Assembly: GCF_000482245.1 (NCBI RefSeq)
Contig: NZ_AWNH01000014.1
Location: 163,091 to 227,090, forward strand
Length of the DNA stretch: 64,000 nucleotides
Source of the DNA: Leptolyngbya sp. Heron Island J
GTDB taxonomy: Bacteria > Cyanobacteriota > Cyanobacteriia > Phormidesmidales > Phormidesmidaceae
Reading direction: 5' to 3'
Shown: positions 42,131 to 51,610 of the stretch, one piece after another
How positions within the stretch are numbered: position 1 is the stretch's first letter
Layout: every line of letters begins with the position of its first letter
Made by a program: the position numbers and the translations under genes
Notes under the pieces: model-generated
The model's database searches: none
What the model was told of the DNA's origin: nothing
The model's input: the letters and a program-made list of their open reading frames with translations, nothing else

Positions 42131-44950
42131 ATGAAAAATCGATTACTAATGGCGTTCTTAGCCATTTTCTCTACCCTCTTTTTAATGGCAACCCCGGCCT
42201 ATGCCCAAACACCAATTGATTGGGACCCCGGTACTTCCACACCAACATTTGATAACGGCTCCATGACCTGGGACCCGTTTGATAGCGCCCAAGCTCAGCC
42301 AGCCAAAGGCGGAATTATCGTTACCTATCCCCCCAATGGCTTTGCTTATCCCATCGATCTATCAACCGCCAATATATTTCTTCAGCCCAGTGCCACCGCT
42401 AGCGAAGTTCCGTGTACGCTCGGCGGTGCGCCCATGAATGCCGCACCAGGTAGCTGCTATTTCAGTCTCTCGGATGGCGATCGCAGAATTCGCATTGAAT
42501 ACCTGGGCAATCTCTCCGACAACTTCACATTTCGCGGTACCGATCTTCTCTCCGCCAATCCTGTTGCCTTTAGCATCAATGATTTTAATAGTGCCGATAC
42601 TGGAGTCGCTCTAATACCTGATCCAGCTCGAGATCCGGCCCGTTTACTCATGGTGTTAGACAAGTCTGGCAGTATGAGATGGTCATCACATCCAACTGAC
42701 ATGGGATGTGGCACGAATACTCCCGTCAACGACGACCCGATGATCGATCCCTGTGGACCATCTCGCTGGAAAGTCCTCAACGACTCAGTAGAAGCTGCTC
42801 TCAGCGTAGCGGAGCCCTATGCCTTAGCAGGTCACGATCGGTTTGCTGCAGCCCTGTTCAATGGCAACGTCAGCTATACCTTCCCATCAATGGATGCAGC
42901 CAACAAAGATACGTTACTGGGGCCAAACAATATTGCCACCTTCTTAAGTGGAACTGAATTAGGCGGCCAAACCCCCGGTGGCAGTACCTCTATCGGTGAT
43001 GGCATGGAATACTTTGATGACCTGGTCACCGGCCCAGATGCAGGTGACTACAACCAGTCCATTCTTGTATTTAGTGATGGAGAAGAAAATACAGCTCAAT
43101 TTATCGTGATGTTAGAAGATGCATCCCCACCCACAATTGGCATCAGTAATACAGACGATCCGGGTGGAGCTGCAGGTGCTAGCGAATTTGCACCTGGTGT
43201 GCGCATTTGTCCTTTTGCCATGCGCAGCAGCGATCCAAATAATGTTGATCCAACCGACCAATTAGCCTTTATTGCGGAGCATCGCTGCGACGATCTCGCT
43301 TACAGCGTCACCGATCTATTGGGTCAAGATAATCCAGCCCTGACTCAGTTCTTTTTGCAGGTTCTCAACAACACCCTGGTTGGCGATAAACTTGAAATTG
43401 TCAAGAAAGCGAACGGCCAGTTATTCAGGGATGAGGGGACGTCCGAGCTGTTTATAACTGGTCAAGATGTCCAGGCGTTTACTATTCTTATCCAATGGAA
43501 TGAGACATTCAACGGCCTTTCAGAATTAGTACTGGAAAAAGATGGGGTAACATTTCCCCTACTAAATACAGATGCTGCCATCGTCCAGACTGGGGAAAAT
43601 CACATATCAGCCACACTACGTCAACCCTTTTGTAACGATGAGGGCAAATGTGTAGATAGTGCAGGCAAATGGAAAATCTATTTCCGACCTTTCTTTCAAA
43701 GTGCAGAGAGTTTTACTTATGATCTGTTTGTCAATGCTGATAACGCCTCTATCGCCAGTGAATTTAAAGCGACACAGCCGATCCCAGGTATTCTCCAGCC
43801 CATCGAATTAACCGCCACTTTGAGCGAAGCCAGTAAACCGTTACAAGGGGGCAAGGTCAAAGCTGTCATTAGAAGGGCTGAAGCAGGCTTAGGTAACGTG
43901 CTTTCCCTAGCAGACATCAGACCTGCTGACCAGCAAAGTGATCTTGAACCGCTTAGTCTTACAGCGCTCAAGGTAGAAGCTATGCTAAAAGATCCCAATT
44001 ATCGCCCAGAAATTCTTGCCGCCCTCCAGGCCAACAAAGTTGAAGAGGTTGTTCTGACTGAATCTTCACCCGGAGTTTACACTGGACTTTACAAAGATAC
44101 ATTTGTCGATGGCGTTTATTTCATAGACTTTTTGGTAGATGCCAAGGGTGCCATCAACGGGCCCTTTACCCGTACATTTGGACAAACCTACTATGTACCA
44201 ATGGCTCCAGATGCAGAGATCACAGCAGATAGTTTGAGAGTAGCTTCACTTTCTAATTGCTCCAGAAAGTATGCTGGCGGATGTTTTTCAGTCTCCATCA
44301 GCCCGATGAACAAAAACAAGGATTTGCTTGGGCCAAGCAAAGAAAAGCTGTTCAGCTTACCAAACTTTAGGGGCGACATCTTAACCCCATTTGCAGATCG
44401 AAAACTTAATGGTGTTTACACCACTGAGGTGGGATTTCCAGAGGGCATATCTGGGCTTGAGCTAATTACTATTGGTGGCGTCAAAATTCCCGTTGATGTG
44501 CCTGCCAAACAATCCAACAAGTATGAGTATTCAGCTCAACTGATGTGCGGTCGAAAAGAGGGAACCAACGGTTATTACGACACTAACATCACTATCCACA
44601 ATCCCAACAGGTTTAGAAGTTCGCTGTCCATAGATCTTGTGCTGGCGTCTTCCTTTAGTACCAAAAATCGTAGCAAAACCATTTCCATTGGCGATGCCCG
44701 ATTGGGCCGCAATGAGGCCTTAACGATTGATTGTGATTTTCTTAAGAAGAAAGTCTTTAACGGCAAACTTCCCAACAATTTTCTAAATGGTGTGGTCGTT
44801 ATCGACAGTCCATCCAGGCTTCAGGTAAGTACGACCTACACGACTCTGCCTCGTTTCCGCTGGTTAGGAACCAACGGCATCTACATGAGAGAGGTACCTG
44901 AACGCCCGTTTAGATTTGATGATGCGCCGCCCACATTTAATCGCGATTAA
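42131..44950 (+). CDS. Secreted von Willebrand factor A domain protein ending the CIS operon
   Basis: This 939-residue protein has a Sec signal peptide (cleavage near AYA-Q, residue 25). Domain order is an N-terminal beta region (VTYPPNGFAYPIDL), then a vWA domain from about residue 170: the MIDAS motif DKSGS at 177-181, later GGSTSIGDGMEY and VFSDGEENT. Beta-sandwich domains of the CLCA-like type follow, to the end. vWA domains bind ligands through a metal ion. It starts 36 bases after the CIS gene and ends at a strong terminator, so it is probably co-transcribed. No cell-anchoring motif is visible. Its place in CIS biology is unknown; adhesion or a regulator of target contact are possibilities. 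Confidence 0.75.
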   Translation: MKNRLLMAFLAIFSTLFLMATPAYAQTPIDWDPGTSTPTFDNGSMTWDPFDSAQAQPAKGGIIVTYPPNGFAYPIDLSTANIFLQPSATASEVPCTLGGAPMNAAPGSCYFSLSDGDRRIRIEYLGNLSDNFTFRGTDLLSANPVAFSINDFNSADTGVALIPDPARDPARLLMVLDKSGSMRWSSHPTDMGCGTNTPVNDDPMIDPCGPSRWKVLNDSVEAALSVAEPYALAGHDRFAAALFNGNVSYTFPSMDAANKDTLLGPNNIATFLSGTELGGQTPGGSTSIGDGMEYFDDLVTGPDAGDYNQSILVFSDGEENTAQFIVMLEDASPPTIGISNTDDPGGAAGASEFAPGVRICPFAMRSSDPNNVDPTDQLAFIAEHRCDDLAYSVTDLLGQDNPALTQFFLQVLNNTLVGDKLEIVKKANGQLFRDEGTSELFITGQDVQAFTILIQWNETFNGLSELVLEKDGVTFPLLNTDAAIVQTGENHISATLRQPFCNDEGKCVDSAGKWKIYFRPFFQSAESFTYDLFVNADNASIASEFKATQPIPGILQPIELTATLSEASKPLQGGKVKAVIRRAEAGLGNVLSLADIRPADQQSDLEPLSLTALKVEAMLKDPNYRPEILAALQANKVEEVVLTESSPGVYTGLYKDTFVDGVYFIDFLVDAKGAINGPFTRTFGQTYYVPMAPDAEITADSLRVASLSNCSRKYAGGCFSVSISPMNKNKDLLGPSKEKLFSLPNFRGDILTPFADRKLNGVYTTEVGFPEGISGLELITIGGVKIPVDVPAKQSNKYEYSAQLMCGRKEGTNGYYDTNITIHNPNRFRSSLSIDLVLASSFSTKNRSKTISIGDARLGRNEALTIDCDFLKKKVFNGKLPNNFLNGVVVIDSPSRLQVSTTYTTLPRFRWLGTNGIYMREVPERPFRFDDAPPTFNRD

Positions 44951-44982
44951 GTCGCGTATAGAACAGCGGACGCACTAACACG

Positions 44983-45027
44983 ACATCCTAAGCGGCGGCA
45001 CGCTAGCTGTTTAGGATGTTTCTTTTT
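44983..45027 (+). terminator. Intrinsic terminator ending the CIS operon
   Basis: ACATCCTAA (44983-44991) pairs with TTAGGATGT (45011-45019), with a GC-rich loop between, and is followed by TTCTTTTTT. Stem plus U-run lies 33 bases after the vWA stop. It marks a clear end of the operon. Confidence 0.85.
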
Positions 45028-45075
45028 TGAAAAGAACAAAACAGACCAACGTTACAGGCTAACTTTTCAGCCCCA

Positions 45076-45993
45076 TTAGTTGGTAATCAGCGTATCAGGT
45101 CCATCATGATGAAACGGTGGTTGATGAAAGTTACCATGCTGTGTGGATTCTAAATATACGATCGCAACTGGCTGACCATCATGATTCAATACTCCCCATG
45201 AACTCGGTATATTTGTGCGAATAAAGTCACCGTTGACTTCAGCCTGTAGCTTTGTATGTTGACCTGAAAACAGTTGCTCAACCACCTGAGATTCGGTCTG
45301 GGTAGGAAAGCTAGTATATAGTTTTGGTGTGAGTGCTAGCTGACCCTCGTCATTGGCAACGATCGTCCCAGCTTCGATGCGAGCATATTTGAAAGGTGCC
45401 TCATTTGTGGGTATTAAAATGACCGCTATGGGATTGTGGGGAAACGAAGAGGAAATAGATTGTAACAGCTTTTTAAGGTTGCCTAGCTGTCCTTGCTGTT
45501 CGAGCGTATTGGTCTTTAAAGCCTCTAGCAGCGGTGAAGGAAATAAGCCAACCACCTGCTCCACTGCCGCATCCATATCATCCTGGACTTGGTTAAACTC
45601 TACTCTGTCTGCCCGAATGAATGACTGCAGACGTACCTGATTGATTATTTGCAGACCTCCTAAGAGAAGTGCGATCGCTAAACAGCCAGCTAGGATTGTC
45701 CGTCTCATCCGTCGCGTAAACCATCTTGAAATAGCATAGTCAGGTAGCTGAGCACGACTGGCATTGGCTTCTGCTATCAAGGCCAAACTCAACACCACAT
45801 TCATCACCACCAGCACCAGAGCAATAATGCCACTTGCTACTAATAGAGCCCGCACAACCAGCGTCAGAGCATCGGGCAAAATATCCCATCCTAAAAATTC
45901 ATCAATCACCCATAGCACAATACCTACACAGGAAAGAGATAATAACCAGACAGTCAGACTGGTTACCAAACGTAGAGCGAATCGATGATTCAT
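45076..45993 (-). CDS. Membrane protein with two N-terminal spans and a periplasmic domain
   Basis: The 305 residues have three or four hydrophobic segments near the start (LVTSLTVWLLSLSCVGIVLW; LVVRALLVASGIIALVLVVM; TILAGCLAIALLLGGLQI), then a soluble ~170-residue domain rich in charged and polar residues (HNPIAVILIPTNEAPFKYAR; YTSFPTQTESQVVEQLFSGQ; VAIVYLESTQHGNFHQPP). This is the layout of sensors with an extracytoplasmic domain, but no signalling output domain is present. It converges on the CIS operon with the terminator between. The function is not recognised. Confidence 0.6.
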   Translation of the reverse strand: MNHRFALRLVTSLTVWLLSLSCVGIVLWVIDEFLGWDILPDALTLVVRALLVASGIIALVLVVMNVVLSLALIAEANASRAQLPDYAISRWFTRRMRRTILAGCLAIALLLGGLQIINQVRLQSFIRADRVEFNQVQDDMDAAVEQVVGLFPSPLLEALKTNTLEQQGQLGNLKKLLQSISSSFPHNPIAVILIPTNEAPFKYARIEAGTIVANDEGQLALTPKLYTSFPTQTESQVVEQLFSGQHTKLQAEVNGDFIRTNIPSSWGVLNHDGQPVAIVYLESTQHGNFHQPPFHHDGPDTLITN

Positions 45994-46115
45994 GGTGTTG
46001 TTATTTGAGGACTACTGCCTCAGCTAAACCTAGTATTTCACTAGACAACACAAATCATCGCTCGATCATTTCTGATAGAAGCAGCAAAGTTTATCATATC
46101 CTCATCGTTTGGACG

Positions 46116-46238
46116 ATGAGGGTTTTGCAAAAAGCTATGAAAGAAGCAGAACAGAAGCTGATACTAGCTGCGCAAGAGAAAAAAGCGCAATATGAAGATA
46201 AAGCAGCTAAATTAAGAGCAGTTTGGAAAACGCATTAG
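46116..46238 (+). CDS. Possible small coiled-coil protein, 40 aa
   Basis: An ATG at 46116 opens a 40-codon frame encoding a basic, heptad-like helix (KAMKEAEQKLILAAQEKKAQ). No strong ribosome site is seen. It is convergent with the next reverse gene. Short charged helices arise easily by chance, so this is a low-confidence call. Confidence 0.25.
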   Translation: MRVLQKAMKEAEQKLILAAQEKKAQYEDKAAKLRAVWKTH

Positions 46239-46307
46239 CTCATGGAGAAAGAGCGTTTTCCATGCTCAACAAACAAAGCAATGAATAACAAAGAAGTCGC
46301 CTTCTCC

Positions 46308-46583
46308 CTAAGATTCATTAGATGAAGATCCAGAAGCCCCAATTCCAAGCTCTTTTTTACTCTTTTTAAGCTCTTTCCAAAGCTGTCTAATCTCGTAATA
46401 AGCTTCCATTGAGGTAAGCTTTCCACCTGTTTCCAAGGCACAGATATAACCAATGCGCTGTGAAAATTCCTGCAGATTAGCATTAAAGGCCAAATTCTGT
46501 GGAGAGAAGCGCCCATGGTAGCGACTGCGCGGATATAAAAGATTATCGATTTCAGGTTGTTTGTAGGAGTCGGGAACAGTCAT
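46308..46583 (-). CDS. Conserved cyanobacterial small protein (DUF7219-like)
   Basis: The 91 residues include NLLYPRSRYHGRFSPQNLAF, then NANLQEFSQRIGYICALETG and YYEIRQLWKELKKSKKELG, a pattern I associate with a small protein family conserved in cyanobacteria. It is soluble and helical with a Ser-rich end. No function is known. The start is an ATG at 46583. It lies alone, 443 bases from ilvD. Confidence 0.7.
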   Translation of the reverse strand: MTVPDSYKQPEIDNLLYPRSRYHGRFSPQNLAFNANLQEFSQRIGYICALETGGKLTSMEAYYEIRQLWKELKKSKKELGIGASGSSSNES

Positions 46584-47026
46584 TTTATGATTTTGATCAG
46601 AGAGGTATATGCTATTGTGAGGTGAATCGAACAGCAGACTGTTCTACGTATGTCGTCATCTTGTAGAAACTGAAGCTGAAACGCGAGCCAACAACTTGAT
46701 CGTCAGCAGAAAATCCACACAACTTGATTATTCACAGTTGCTAGCTATCACAATCAGAAAAAGTAAAAAAACTCATCCTCATTTTCCGTAACGAGATGTG
46801 ACAGCATATTTTAGAAGAACGCTTTACTAGTCAAGACATTATATATATGTATAGACAAATTGCAACAAAAGCTTGCTTCCAGTACAGCTATTGCACAGGA
46901 AGCAATGTTAAAGCTGATAGCAATTAACTGAAAAAACCAGTATTCAAGATGAGGAAAGCTGAAACGAATCAGAACCCAACCAAGGAAGGAATTCTGACTC
47001 GTTTTTCTGGCCCTACAAAAATCGTT
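46584..47026. other. 443-base intergenic region with an inverted repeat near ilvD
   Basis: It is AT-rich and holds no gene I can support. A hairpin of 13-base arms (46962-46974 with 46992-47004, one G-T pair) lies just downstream of ilvD on the reverse strand and could end its transcript. Weaker GCTTCC/GGAAGC pairing at about 46875-46905 may also fold. Confidence 0.5.
46962..47004 (-). terminator. Hairpin downstream of ilvD
   Basis: Arms AAACGAATCAGAA and TTCTGACTCGTTT enclose 17 bases, 23 bases after the ilvD stop on the transcript strand. The T-run lies on the forward-strand side, so it could also serve convergent transcription. Confidence 0.55.
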
Positions 47027-48712
47027 CTAAAACAGATCCTTGTCAGTAACCGCACCCTGACTGCTAGACGATACTAAGGTGGCATACTTCGCCAACACGC
47101 CCCGCTTGTAGCGAGGTGCAGGGGCAGTCCACTTAGCTCGTCGCTGAGCCAGTTCTTCATCAGATACGTTCAACTGCAGTAACAGCTGGTCGGCGTCAAT
47201 TGTAATCGAGTCGCCTTCTTCCACCAGACCGATGGTGCCTCCTACTGCTGCCTCAGGCGCAACATGGCCAACTACCATACCGTAGGTGCCACCGGAGAAG
47301 CGACCATCAGTGATTAACCCGACCGAGTCTCCCAGACCAGCACCAATAATGGCTGAGGTGGGTGCTAGCATTTCGCGCATACCAGGACCGCCTTTGGGGC
47401 CTTCGTACCGCACCACTACAATATTACCTGCCTGAATTTTGCCTGCCAAAATGGCATCTAGGCAATCTTCTTCAGACTCGAAGACACGGGCAGGCCCGGT
47501 GATACTACGATTTTTGATGCCGGTTAGCTTAGCGACTGCCCCTTCTGTGGCGAGATTGCCTTTGAGAATACCCAGGTGGCCTTGGGCATAGAGCGGCTGA
47601 TCAAAGGGGCGAATGACATCTTGATCGGGACTGGGCTGATCCGGAACATCAGCCAAGACATCGGCAATGGTTTGACCGCTAACTGTCAGGGCATCGCCGT
47701 GGAGTAACCCTTGATTTAGCAGCATCTTCATGACCAGTGGGATACCACCTGCTTTGTGTAGGTCAGTAGCCACATAACGTCCTGAGGGTTTGAGATCGCA
47801 GAACACGGGCACCCGATTACGGATCACCTCAAAGTCGTCAATGGTGAGTTCGACCCCCATGGTGTGGGCAATGGCTAATAGGTGCAACACTGAGTTCGTC
47901 GAGCCACCCACCGCCATGATTACGGAAATTGCGTTTTCAAAGGCTTTGCGAGTCAAAATCTGGCTCGGCAGAATCTGCTTGCGGATAGCCTCAACCAGTA
48001 CATGGGCTGATTTCTCAGTACTGTCAGCTTTTTCAGCGTCTTCTGCAGCCATGGTGGAGGAATAAGGTAGGCTCAGACCCATGGCTTCAATGGCTGATGA
48101 CATGGTGTTGGCTGTGAACATCCCTCCACAGGAACCGGCACCAGGGCAAGCGTTTTTCTCAACAGCTATTAGGCGTTCTTCGTCGATCTTGCCAGCACTA
48201 TATTGACCAACGGCTTCAAAGGCACTGACAACAGTTAAGTCTTCGCCATCAAGATGACCGGGTTTGATGGTGCCGCCGTAAACAAATATGGCAGGGATGT
48301 TAATGCGTGCGATCGCAATAATCGCCCCCGGCATATTCTTATCACAGCCACCAATAGCCAGCACAGCATCCATACTCTGGCCCGTGCAGGCAGTCTCAAT
48401 CGAGTCAGCAATCACATCCCGGGACACCAGGGAATACTTCATCCCCTCAGTCCCCATAGAAATACCATCACTGATAGTAATCGTGCCAAACAATTGGGGC
48501 ATGGCTCCTGACTCCCGCAGCGCCGCTTCCCCCCGCAGTGCCAGGGCATTAATCCCCATATTGCAAGGGGTAATCGTGCTATAGCCATTCGCTATGCCCA
48601 CAATGGGCTTATTAAAATCATCATCCTGAAAACCCACGGCCCGTAGCATGGCACGGTTGGGTGAGCGCTGTACTCCCTGGGTAATGACACGGCTTTTACG
48701 GTTGTCGGCCAT
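47027..48712 (-). CDS. ilvD: Dihydroxy-acid dehydratase IlvD
   Basis: The 561 residues align over the full IlvD length. Conserved iron-sulfur cysteines appear in CNMG near residue 49, [11 protein letters not shown] and [16 protein letters not shown], and the protein also has [15 protein letters not shown] and [19 protein letters not shown]. The enzyme dehydrates dihydroxy acids to the 2-oxo acids that lead to valine, leucine and isoleucine, in the cytoplasm. It is a lone gene. The start [20 protein letters not shown] agrees with homologues. Confidence 0.97.
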   Translation of the reverse strand: MADNRKSRVITQGVQRSPNRAMLRAVGFQDDDFNKPIVGIANGYSTITPCNMGINALALRGEAALRESGAMPQLFGTITISDGISMGTEGMKYSLVSRDVIADSIETACTGQSMDAVLAIGGCDKNMPGAIIAIARINIPAIFVYGGTIKPGHLDGEDLTVVSAFEAVGQYSAGKIDEERLIAVEKNACPGAGSCGGMFTANTMSSAIEAMGLSLPYSSTMAAEDAEKADSTEKSAHVLVEAIRKQILPSQILTRKAFENAISVIMAVGGSTNSVLHLLAIAHTMGVELTIDDFEVIRNRVPVFCDLKPSGRYVATDLHKAGGIPLVMKMLLNQGLLHGDALTVSGQTIADVLADVPDQPSPDQDVIRPFDQPLYAQGHLGILKGNLATEGAVAKLTGIKNRSITGPARVFESEEDCLDAILAGKIQAGNIVVVRYEGPKGGPGMREMLAPTSAIIGAGLGDSVGLITDGRFSGGTYGMVVGHVAPEAAVGGTIGLVEEGDSITIDADQLLLQLNVSDEELAQRRAKWTAPAPRYKRGVLAKYATLVSSSSQGAVTDKDLF

Positions 48713-48811
48713 GATTAACTCCTTCGCGATCCATACAAACCCTAATTGTTACAGATTAGGGGTGGAGACAGATTATGGCACAGTGGCTGAAAATGATCAT
48801 TTTTAGCATGC

Positions 48812-50125
48812 TTACGATTGAGTCACCGCCTGATCGATATCAACGTCCGTTGCACAAGGCTCTAACAGATAGGTCACCATCCGCCCTTTACCCTTAATCA
48901 CAATTGGCCCTCGCTGCCGGAACTGATAGCGGTCGTCACACGCTTGCAGCCGTTGATAGGTCGCTTCACTGATCTGAATTCCATTAGGAATCCCATGAGA
49001 TTCCATCCGGCTGGCTGTGTTCACCGTGTCACCCCACAGATCATAGGCAAACTTCTTGAGACCAATCACTCCAGCCACCACTGGTCCCGTATGAATCCCG
49101 ATACGTAGAGAAATATTTTGATTGGTCTGAGCATTAAACTCAGCCAGCGTTTCCTGCATTTTCACTGCCATGGCAGCGACTGCCGCCGCGTGGTTAGCCT
49201 GAGGTTGGGGCAAACCTGCCGCCACCATATAGGCATCCCCAATAGTTTTGATCTTTTCTAACCCGTGGCTTTCAGCTAGCTGATCAAATCTCGAAAACAC
49301 TTGGTTTAGTAAGTCGACAATATTGGCAGCTGGCTGGGTCTCGGTTAGCTGCGTAAAGTTAACAATATCGGCAAACAGTACTGTCACTTCGGCAAAACTT
49401 TCAGCAATAATGTCGGGCCCTTGCTTGAGCTGCTCAGCAATGGGACGCGGCAAAATATTGAGCAGTAACCGTTCAGACTTTTCTTGAGCCTCTAGCAGTT
49501 GACGATTAGTGGCAAAGTTTGCTCGCGATAGCTTTTCATAAAAGTAAACCGAGCAATTACAGATACAGCAAATCCAAAACGTATTGAGCAACAGGCTAGC
49601 GGCGGGCAACCCTGGTGTCACCACCTGGAGGCCCAACAACGAATTAACACCAAAGTAGTAGACAATCACCCCCAGCTGAGAGATTAGATGCAACGGCCAA
49701 CTGACTGGAACCAGAGTAGCCTGAGTAATAAAAGAGAGCGCCCAGCTAAATAGATCGGGTTCTGCAATTGGGGTATTGGTGGCCAAGCCGGTATAGGTTT
49801 CATGGAATCGGTGTAACAGACTAATGGACCACGATGCCAGTAAAAAAACAGCAATAATTTGACGAGGCCGATAGTTCTGTTTACGAATCAACCACAGACA
49901 GAGTAACAAGAGTGCCATCCGTGCCAGATTCGTAATAATCCACAGCAGTACAAACGGATCATGACCATCCGTCAGGTACGTCAGCGTATCCAGGGGTAAA
50001 AATGTAACGAAATAAAAGAGACCAAATAAGATCCCCAGCCGCAGCCGCCGCTGCATAAATTGGTGACGCCAATGGGCGTAGGATGCAAACTCATGGATGG
50101 GCGTTACTCGAAAAAAACCAAGCAT
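48812..50125 (-). CDS. Membrane-bound class III adenylate cyclase
   Basis: The protein has 437 residues. The N-terminal ~190 hold five or six membrane spans, followed by a short linker (ERLLLNILPRPIAEQLKQ) and a class III cyclase domain. Metal-binding aspartates are in VLFADIVNFTQLT and TIGDAYMVAAGLP. KIKTIGD gives the adenine-specific lysine and YDLWGDTVNTASRM the matching aspartate, so ATP is the likely substrate. This type responds to membrane or light/redox cues in cyanobacteria. The specific signal is not evident. It lies downstream of the PRK-like gene on the same strand with 243 bases between. Confidence 0.88.
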   Translation of the reverse strand: MLGFFRVTPIHEFASYAHWRHQFMQRRLRLGILFGLFYFVTFLPLDTLTYLTDGHDPFVLLWIITNLARMALLLLCLWLIRKQNYRPRQIIAVFLLASWSISLLHRFHETYTGLATNTPIAEPDLFSWALSFITQATLVPVSWPLHLISQLGVIVYYFGVNSLLGLQVVTPGLPAASLLLNTFWICCICNCSVYFYEKLSRANFATNRQLLEAQEKSERLLLNILPRPIAEQLKQGPDIIAESFAEVTVLFADIVNFTQLTETQPAANIVDLLNQVFSRFDQLAESHGLEKIKTIGDAYMVAAGLPQPQANHAAAVAAMAVKMQETLAEFNAQTNQNISLRIGIHTGPVVAGVIGLKKFAYDLWGDTVNTASRMESHGIPNGIQISEATYQRLQACDDRYQFRQRGPIVIKGKGRMVTYLLEPCATDVDIDQAVTQS

Positions 50126-50308
50126 GGTAAAACAGCTTTAGGGCTCAACGCTGTTGATAAAGCACAGACTGACAAATTCAGGCACGGTAATTGTGGCACA
50201 CGGACCGAGGCCAAAACCTTGTTCGTTAGTGAGACAATGGCATTTCTTCATATCACTACACCGCTGTCGGTCAGTAGGGCTCAAGATTCTGTAGCCAATA
50301 CCCAAACA

Positions 50309-50340
50309 AATACCCGCCAGACTGCAATCTGACGGGTATT
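50309..50340 (-). terminator. Hairpin downstream of the PRK-like gene
   Basis: AATACCCGCCAGA and TCTGACGGGTATT (one G-T pair) enclose six bases, 28 bases beyond the stop of the PRK-like gene. The reverse strand continues with TTGTTTGGG, so the structure may act as its terminator. Confidence 0.6.
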
Positions 50341-50368
50341 CATCAAGGTTAAAATGCTTGGTCAGAAC

Positions 50369-51322
50369 CTATGCAGCTAGCTTCATTTTGCCAGCAGTAT
50401 TCATCGCCTTCAGCATATGGTAAGTGATCAGCAACTGAGTCAGTGCCAGCGGATAGCTCTGCAACGTTTCACCAGTGGTACCAACAATTTTACCGACTTC
50501 TTGGTTGCCTTCCAGGCTGCAGAACTGACCTAGATAGGGAACTTCGCTACACAACATACGTTCAAGCTTTTGTACCTGTTCTGGCGTGGCATGACCATCA
50601 ATAGCCAGCACATCTACGGGTTTACCCATGTCACGCTGCAATCCCAGGCGAATAGCCTTACTCAGGTCATCATCAAGAATCTCGGTAAAGTCAGGGTGTG
50701 GAATTGTGGGGCGCAACACCAAATTGACATTAAGCAACAAGTCGTTAGCCTTTTCCTCAGGATTTTCGGGTGGATAGAAAGTAACGATGACATCAGACCA
50801 CTTGCGCTGGGGACGAATAAAGGCTTCAGAATCAGGCTCTCGCTGGCGTAGAGCGGATAGCACCTGCTCTTCGTTGTAGCCACGCTTGCGAGTATCACGC
50901 TTGATTTTCCACTTAGTGCGCAGCTCTTCAGGAGGAGCCAAATAAACTTTGACATCGTAGGCATCGCGAGCAAGCTTGCTAGAGTAGCCCAGCAACCCTT
51001 CAACAATGACAAACTTTTTAGGCTGAATATACTCCGGGGGATCAAACTCACCAGATGTGTGGTTGTAGATCGGCTTGAGGATGGGTTGGCCCTGACGCAG
51101 CAGCGCTAGATGCTGCTCAATGATGTCAACATAATTGCAATCAGGATGCAGCGCAGATATTCCCATTTCTTTACGCTGCTGACGATCATAACGATGGTAG
51201 TCATCGGTGCAGATGGTCGTCACCTCATGCTCACCAAGCACCTGGGCAATCCCGCGAGTTAGGGTAGTTTTACCAGCGGCACTGTCTCCAACAATACCAA
51301 GGATAATTGGACGCTCTGCCAT
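50369..51322 (-). CDS. Phosphoribulokinase-family protein (paralogue, not classical PRK)
   Basis: The 317 residues begin with a P-loop GDSAAGKT (residues 12-19) and carry ICTDDYHRYDRQQRKEMG, PIYNHTSGEFDPPEYIQP and VVEG-like VIVEGLLGY, all PRK features. PRK phosphorylates ribulose 5-phosphate to ribulose 1,5-bisphosphate. Compared with the classical cyanobacterial enzyme, the P-loop cysteine used for thioredoxin control is alanine (A16), only the second (C38) remains, and the C-terminal half is very different. It is probably a second PRK-like kinase rather than the Calvin-cycle enzyme. No Calvin-cycle neighbours occur. Confidence 0.85.
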   Translation of the reverse strand: MAERPIILGIVGDSAAGKTTLTRGIAQVLGEHEVTTICTDDYHRYDRQQRKEMGISALHPDCNYVDIIEQHLALLRQGQPILKPIYNHTSGEFDPPEYIQPKKFVIVEGLLGYSSKLARDAYDVKVYLAPPEELRTKWKIKRDTRKRGYNEEQVLSALRQREPDSEAFIRPQRKWSDVIVTFYPPENPEEKANDLLLNVNLVLRPTIPHPDFTEILDDDLSKAIRLGLQRDMGKPVDVLAIDGHATPEQVQKLERMLCSEVPYLGQFCSLEGNQEVGKIVGTTGETLQSYPLALTQLLITYHMLKAMNTAGKMKLAA

Positions 51323-51610
51323 GGACGTATCTCCTGCTTCTTTAGACTTTCTTAAACTCAGGCGTTAGTTTTATCTTATGCACCAACGGTACGAGGCTCA
51401 AGAATCTGTGTAAAAGAATACGCTCTGCCCCATAATCGATCTATTGAGTAAAAATACTCATAACCATTGAGAAATAACGCCCATAGCGATCCTTATAATG
51501 GGCAACAATGCCAAAAACATTTAACAAAAATTTACTTAACAGGCTCCTGCTTAACCTCTGGCACATACAGGGCAGTGCGCAGTGCGTTCAGGATTTAATT
51601 TGACGTCATA

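Noticed and set aside
21504-44950. Interpreting the locus as a contractile-tailed prophage
   Set aside because: No capsid, portal, terminase, integrase or lysis genes are present, and DUF6519, DUF6760 and CIS_tube proteins are CIS hallmarks.
50369-51322. Naming the kinase as the Calvin-cycle prk
   Set aside because: P-loop cysteine is absent and the C-terminal half differs from the classical cyanobacterial enzyme.
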